The position numbers were made by a program, and so were the translations under genes. Below, piece by piece: positions 61,247 to 64,000 of a stretch of DNA of 64,000 nucleotides; position 1 is the stretch's first letter, and each line of letters begins with the position of its first letter. The stretch is from Anaerosphaera multitolerans (lineage in GTDB: Bacteria > Bacillota > Clostridia > Tissierellales > Peptoniphilaceae): NCBI RefSeq assembly GCF_004006535.1, contig NZ_RLIH01000001.1:62001-126000 (forward strand), given 5' to 3'. The notes beneath the pieces were generated by a model. It ran no database searches and was not told where the DNA came from. It saw nothing but the letters and a program-made list of their open reading frames with translations.

Positions 61247-63142
61247 ATGGCAGAAATAAAGGAGTATATTGCATCTGAATCAGATGTAGTTGTGGTGGGA
61301 GCAGGTCACGCAGGTTGTGAAGCTGCTCTTGCCACTGCAAGAATGGGTTTAAAAACAGTTCTTCTGTGTATTAATTTGGATTCCATAGCGGCAATGAGCT
61401 GTAACCCAAATATTGGAGGTACTGGAAAGGGTCACCTTGTAAGGGAAATAGATGCCCTTGGTGGCGAAATGGGAAAAAATATAGACAAGACCTTTATTCA
61501 ATCCCGAATGTTAAATACATCTAAGGGACCTGCAGTCCACTCTTTAAGAGCGCAAGCTGATAAGAGAAGGTACCATGAAAGTATGAAACGGGTTATTGAA
61601 AATCAGGAAAATCTATTTCTAAGAGAAGCTGAGGCTACGGAAATTCTAATAGAAGATAATAAAATTGTGGGAATTAAGTCAAGGACCGGAGCCATTTATA
61701 AGACTAAGACTGCAATTATCTGTACAGGAACTTATTTAAAGGGACGTATATATATGGGAGAGGTAAACTACCCTTCCGGTCCTCAAGGATTTCAACCTGC
61801 TAATGAGTTGTCAGGCTCTTTAAGCAAGCTGGGATTTGATTTAATCAGATTAAAGACAGGTACACCTGCAAGAGTTTTAAAGTCCTCCATTGACTTTTCA
61901 AAGATGGAAATTCAAAGAGGAGATGATAAGATAGTTCCCTTTTCCTTTGACAATATTGATAATAATTTAACAAAGAAGCAGGAGGTCTGTTATTTAACCT
62001 ATACTACGGAAAAAAGTCATGAGATTATTTTAAAAAATATTAACAGGTCCGCTCTCTATTTGGGAGATATTGAAGGTGTGGGACCAAGGTACTGCCCTTC
62101 TATAGAGGATAAGGTAATGAGGTTTAGAGATAAGGACAAACACCAGGTATTTATTGAACCAGAAGGACTTACCACTGATGAGATGTATATTCAAGGTGTA
62201 TCCTCTTCCCTGCCTGAGGAAGTTCAAAATGAACTCTACCATGAAATAGAGGGATTGGAAAACTGTTATATTATGAGATCTGCCTATGCCATTGAATATG
62301 ATGCCATAGATGCTACAGTGCTAAAGCGTACTCTTGAGCATATGGATATATGGGGTCTATTTTTTGCCGGTCAAATAAACGGATCTTCAGGTTATGAAGA
62401 AGCGGCGGGACAAGGACTTGTGGCGGGCATTAATGCAGCTTTGAAAATTAAAGGTAAAGAACCTTTTATTTTAAACAGATCCGAGGCCTATATCGGTGTG
62501 TTAATAGATGATTTAGTTACAAAAGGTGCCAAGGAGCCCTATAGAATGATGACGGCTCGAGCTGAATATAGACTTACACTAAGACAGGATAACGCAGATT
62601 TAAGACTTACACAAAGGGGTTATGATGTAGGCTTGGTAAGCGAGGAGAAATATGAGAGATTTCTCTATAGAAAAGAAAATATTGAAAGAGAAATAGAAAG
62701 AGTTAGAAATATAAAAATAAATCCTTCTGACTTAAACAATAAAACCCTAGTGGAAATAGGATCCTCCCCTATTAAAAATCCTCAAAGTCTTTTAGAGTTA
62801 ATTAGAAGACCTGAACTTAACTATGAAAAAGTAAAGGTATTTGACCCTCAAAGACCTGAACTTAGAATGGATATTATAGAAGAAGTGGAAACGGAAATAA
62901 AGTATGAGGGCTATATTAAAAAGCAGCAAATGCAGATAAATCAATTTAAAAAATTGGAGAATAAGAAGTTAAGCCTTGATTTAGATTATTCTAAAATAGA
63001 CGGCCTAAGACTTGAAGCCAGAGAAAAGCTACAGAAGATAAAACCTGAATCCATAGGACAGGCCTCAAGAATTTTAGGAGTCTCCCCTGCTGATATAAAT
63101 GTGCTTTTAATATATTTAGAACAGTTAAGGAGATTAAAATGA
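61247..63142 (+). CDS. mnmG: tRNA uridine 5-carboxymethylaminomethyl modification enzyme MnmG
   Basis: This 631-aa FAD protein has the dinucleotide motif [15 protein letters not shown] (about residues 15-29) and conserved [13 protein letters not shown] (about 48). [10 protein letters not shown] and [10 protein letters not shown] are further family motifs. TAGGAGG overlaps the mnmE stop. It overlaps rsmG by 4 bases. Confidence 0.98.
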   Translation: MAEIKEYIASESDVVVVGAGHAGCEAALATARMGLKTVLLCINLDSIAAMSCNPNIGGTGKGHLVREIDALGGEMGKNIDKTFIQSRMLNTSKGPAVHSLRAQADKRRYHESMKRVIENQENLFLREAEATEILIEDNKIVGIKSRTGAIYKTKTAIICTGTYLKGRIYMGEVNYPSGPQGFQPANELSGSLSKLGFDLIRLKTGTPARVLKSSIDFSKMEIQRGDDKIVPFSFDNIDNNLTKKQEVCYLTYTTEKSHEIILKNINRSALYLGDIEGVGPRYCPSIEDKVMRFRDKDKHQVFIEPEGLTTDEMYIQGVSSSLPEEVQNELYHEIEGLENCYIMRSAYAIEYDAIDATVLKRTLEHMDIWGLFFAGQINGSSGYEEAAGQGLVAGINAALKIKGKEPFILNRSEAYIGVLIDDLVTKGAKEPYRMMTARAEYRLTLRQDNADLRLTQRGYDVGLVSEEKYERFLYRKENIEREIERVRNIKINPSDLNNKTLVEIGSSPIKNPQSLLELIRRPELNYEKVKVFDPQRPELRMDIIEEVETEIKYEGYIKKQQMQINQFKKLENKKLSLDLDYSKIDGLRLEAREKLQKIKPESIGQASRILGVSPADINVLLIYLEQLRRLK

Positions 63143-63834
63143 CTTTGGAGAAAAAAATAAAGGACTTTGGATTAGAGCCTAAAAATGTAAATAAACTAAT
63201 AAGATATAAAGAGCTATTACTTCAATGGAATGAGAAAATGAACTTAACCGCTATTACAGATAGTGATGAAGTAGATGTGAAACATTTTTTAGACTCCCTT
63301 TCCCTTTTTAAAACCAAGTATTTTAATGGAGCGGAAAGTGTAATAGACATAGGTACCGGCGCGGGATTTCCGGGATTGGTCTTGAAAATCTATAATGAGG
63401 ATTTAAAAATCACCCTTGTGGATTCTCTAAATAAAAGACTGGGATTTTTAAAAGAAGTTATTGAAGAGTTGGACTTACAAGATATTGAAAGGGTTCACGG
63501 AAGAGCTGAGGAGCTGGGAAGAAAACCGGAATACAGAGAACAGTTTGACATTGCAACGTCAAGAGCTGTTGCCAATCTATCTACCCTTCTGGAATATGAC
63601 CTTCCCTTCGTAAAAGAAGGAGGATATTTTATAGCAATGAAGGGTCCGGAGTTTTTAATGGAGTTGGAAAAAGCAAAGTCGGCTATGGATATATTGGGAG
63701 GAGAATTAAAAGAAGTTATTGAAGTTAGGCTTCCCATGGACATTACTCACTATCTAATAGTAATAAAAAAAATAAAAAAAACACCTAAAAAATACCCTAG
63801 AGGCGGAGGAAAACCTAAAAATAGACCTTTATAG
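63139..63834 (+). CDS. rsmG: 16S rRNA (guanine527-N7)-methyltransferase RsmG
   Basis: This 231-aa SAM-dependent methyltransferase has SAM motif [15 protein letters not shown] (about residues 70-84), [10 protein letters not shown] and TSRAVANL (about 136). Loss of this family gives low-level streptomycin resistance. The C terminus ends in a basic tail rich in Lys, Pro and Gly. It completes mnmE-mnmG-rsmG. Confidence 0.96.
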   Translation: MTLEKKIKDFGLEPKNVNKLIRYKELLLQWNEKMNLTAITDSDEVDVKHFLDSLSLFKTKYFNGAESVIDIGTGAGFPGLVLKIYNEDLKITLVDSLNKRLGFLKEVIEELDLQDIERVHGRAEELGRKPEYREQFDIATSRAVANLSTLLEYDLPFVKEGGYFIAMKGPEFLMELEKAKSAMDILGGELKEVIEVRLPMDITHYLIVIKKIKKTPKKYPRGGGKPKNRPL

Positions 63835-63856
63835 ACGACATTGAATATGTCGTCTA
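63829..63856 (+). terminator. terminator after rsmG
   Basis: TATAGACGACAT pairs with ATGTCGTCTATA around a short loop, followed by TTT. The rsmG stop codon is inside the stem. Confidence 0.85.
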
Positions 63857-63899
63857 TATTTGCATTAGGGGGAAATTGAAGTATAATAACTATAAGGAA

Positions 63900-63915
63900 T
63901 GCTCCACGTGGAGCG
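63900..63915. promoter_or_regulatory. parS-like centromere site
   Basis: TGCTCCACGTGGAGCG contains the 14-bp perfect palindrome GCTCCACGTGGAGC. It has the CCACGTGG core of parS (consensus close to TGTTCCACGTGGAACA), differing by T to C and A to G at one symmetric position and at the last base. It is near the origin, where ParB sites are expected, and 24 bases before the next gene. Confidence 0.65.
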
Positions 63916-63939
63916 AAATATAATTTAAGTGGTGTTTAT

Positions 63940-64000
63940 ATGGATGAGGATAGATTTAAAAAAGTGGTTATAAACTTAACTGAAAGATTGGACTTAGATG
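63940..64000 (+). CDS. start of a gene cut by the window end
   Basis: An ATG preceded by AAGTGGTG opens a frame beginning MDEDRFKKVVINLTERLDLD that runs off the window. In related origins parB/noc- or parA-like genes often follow rsmG, but these 20 residues do not identify the product. Confidence 0.5.
   Translation, partial: MDEDRFKKVVINLTERLDLD

Noticed and set aside
1-64000. tRNA, rRNA, CRISPR arrays or intact insertion sequences
   Set aside because: The intergenic gaps were read for T-loop sequences, regular repeats and transposase frames; none was found beyond the weak remnant at 25859-26265. Covariance tools could not be run.

Overview
This window looks like the replication-origin region of a low-G+C anaerobic Firmicute. 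The gene content (split chromate transporters, SpeG, a VTC/CotH cluster, a SigB-type module behind gyrA, many PLP and amino acid genes) and the AT-rich codon use fit the Tissierellia/Peptoniphilaceae type (Peptoniphilus, Anaerococcus, Finegoldia). That placement is an inference from gene style, not from a marker search. No rRNA, tRNA, CRISPR array or intact insertion sequence was seen.

Origin half (about 46.7-64 kb). dnaA, dnaN, rlbA, recF, gyrB and gyrA run leftward. They continue with almost no gap into an rsbV-rsbW-sigma module and a PsiE-like membrane protein. rpmH, rnpA, yidD, yidC, khpB(jag), mnmE, mnmG and rsmG run rightward. The origin is in two parts around dnaA: a dense DnaA-box array between dnaA and rpmH, and a smaller box group plus a DnaA-trio and AT-rich stretch between dnaA and dnaN. 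A parS-like palindrome lies after rsmG.

Accessory/metabolic half (1-46.7 kb), left to right: a heterodimeric ABC exporter (5' end cut by the window); small membrane proteins; a LysR regulator divergent from a split chromate transporter; an SCP-x-like thiolase with a stand-alone DUF35 OB-fold partner; a YtrA-type GntR/ABC operon with a clear promoter-operator; a nucleoside deoxyribosyltransferase; a cluster of DnaA boxes in a convergent gap; an Fe-S CCG protein; three tandem paralogous surface proteins of unknown function; rlmH-pncA-tpx genes; a Ugp-type ABC import operon ending in a cytoplasmic phosphodiesterase; an ATP-grasp ligase/gamma-glutamyl hydrolase/TraX operon; a MalY/PatB aminotransferase divergent from a MarR regulator; speG; a BASS transporter; a CotH-DUF4956-VTC cluster divergent from a two-component system; an operon holding the DnaD/DnaI-like helicase-loading pair with an aminotransferase; a MATE pump with NAD(P)HX epimerase; a YerB-like lipoprotein; BrnQ; DJ-1 and ProC; a second split chromate transporter; DUF1275 and DUF975 membrane proteins.

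The most interesting points are the CotH/DUF4956/VTC/92-aa cluster beside a two-component system, the RsbW-like protein that has lost its ATP-binding motifs and sits in the origin operon, Asn at the quinolone-determining GyrB position normally occupied by Asp, the remote phased DnaA-box cluster, the ligase/hydrolase pair, and the triplet of unknown lipoprotein-like genes. Start codons were chosen by ribosome-binding-site spacing, so several differ from the longest open frame.
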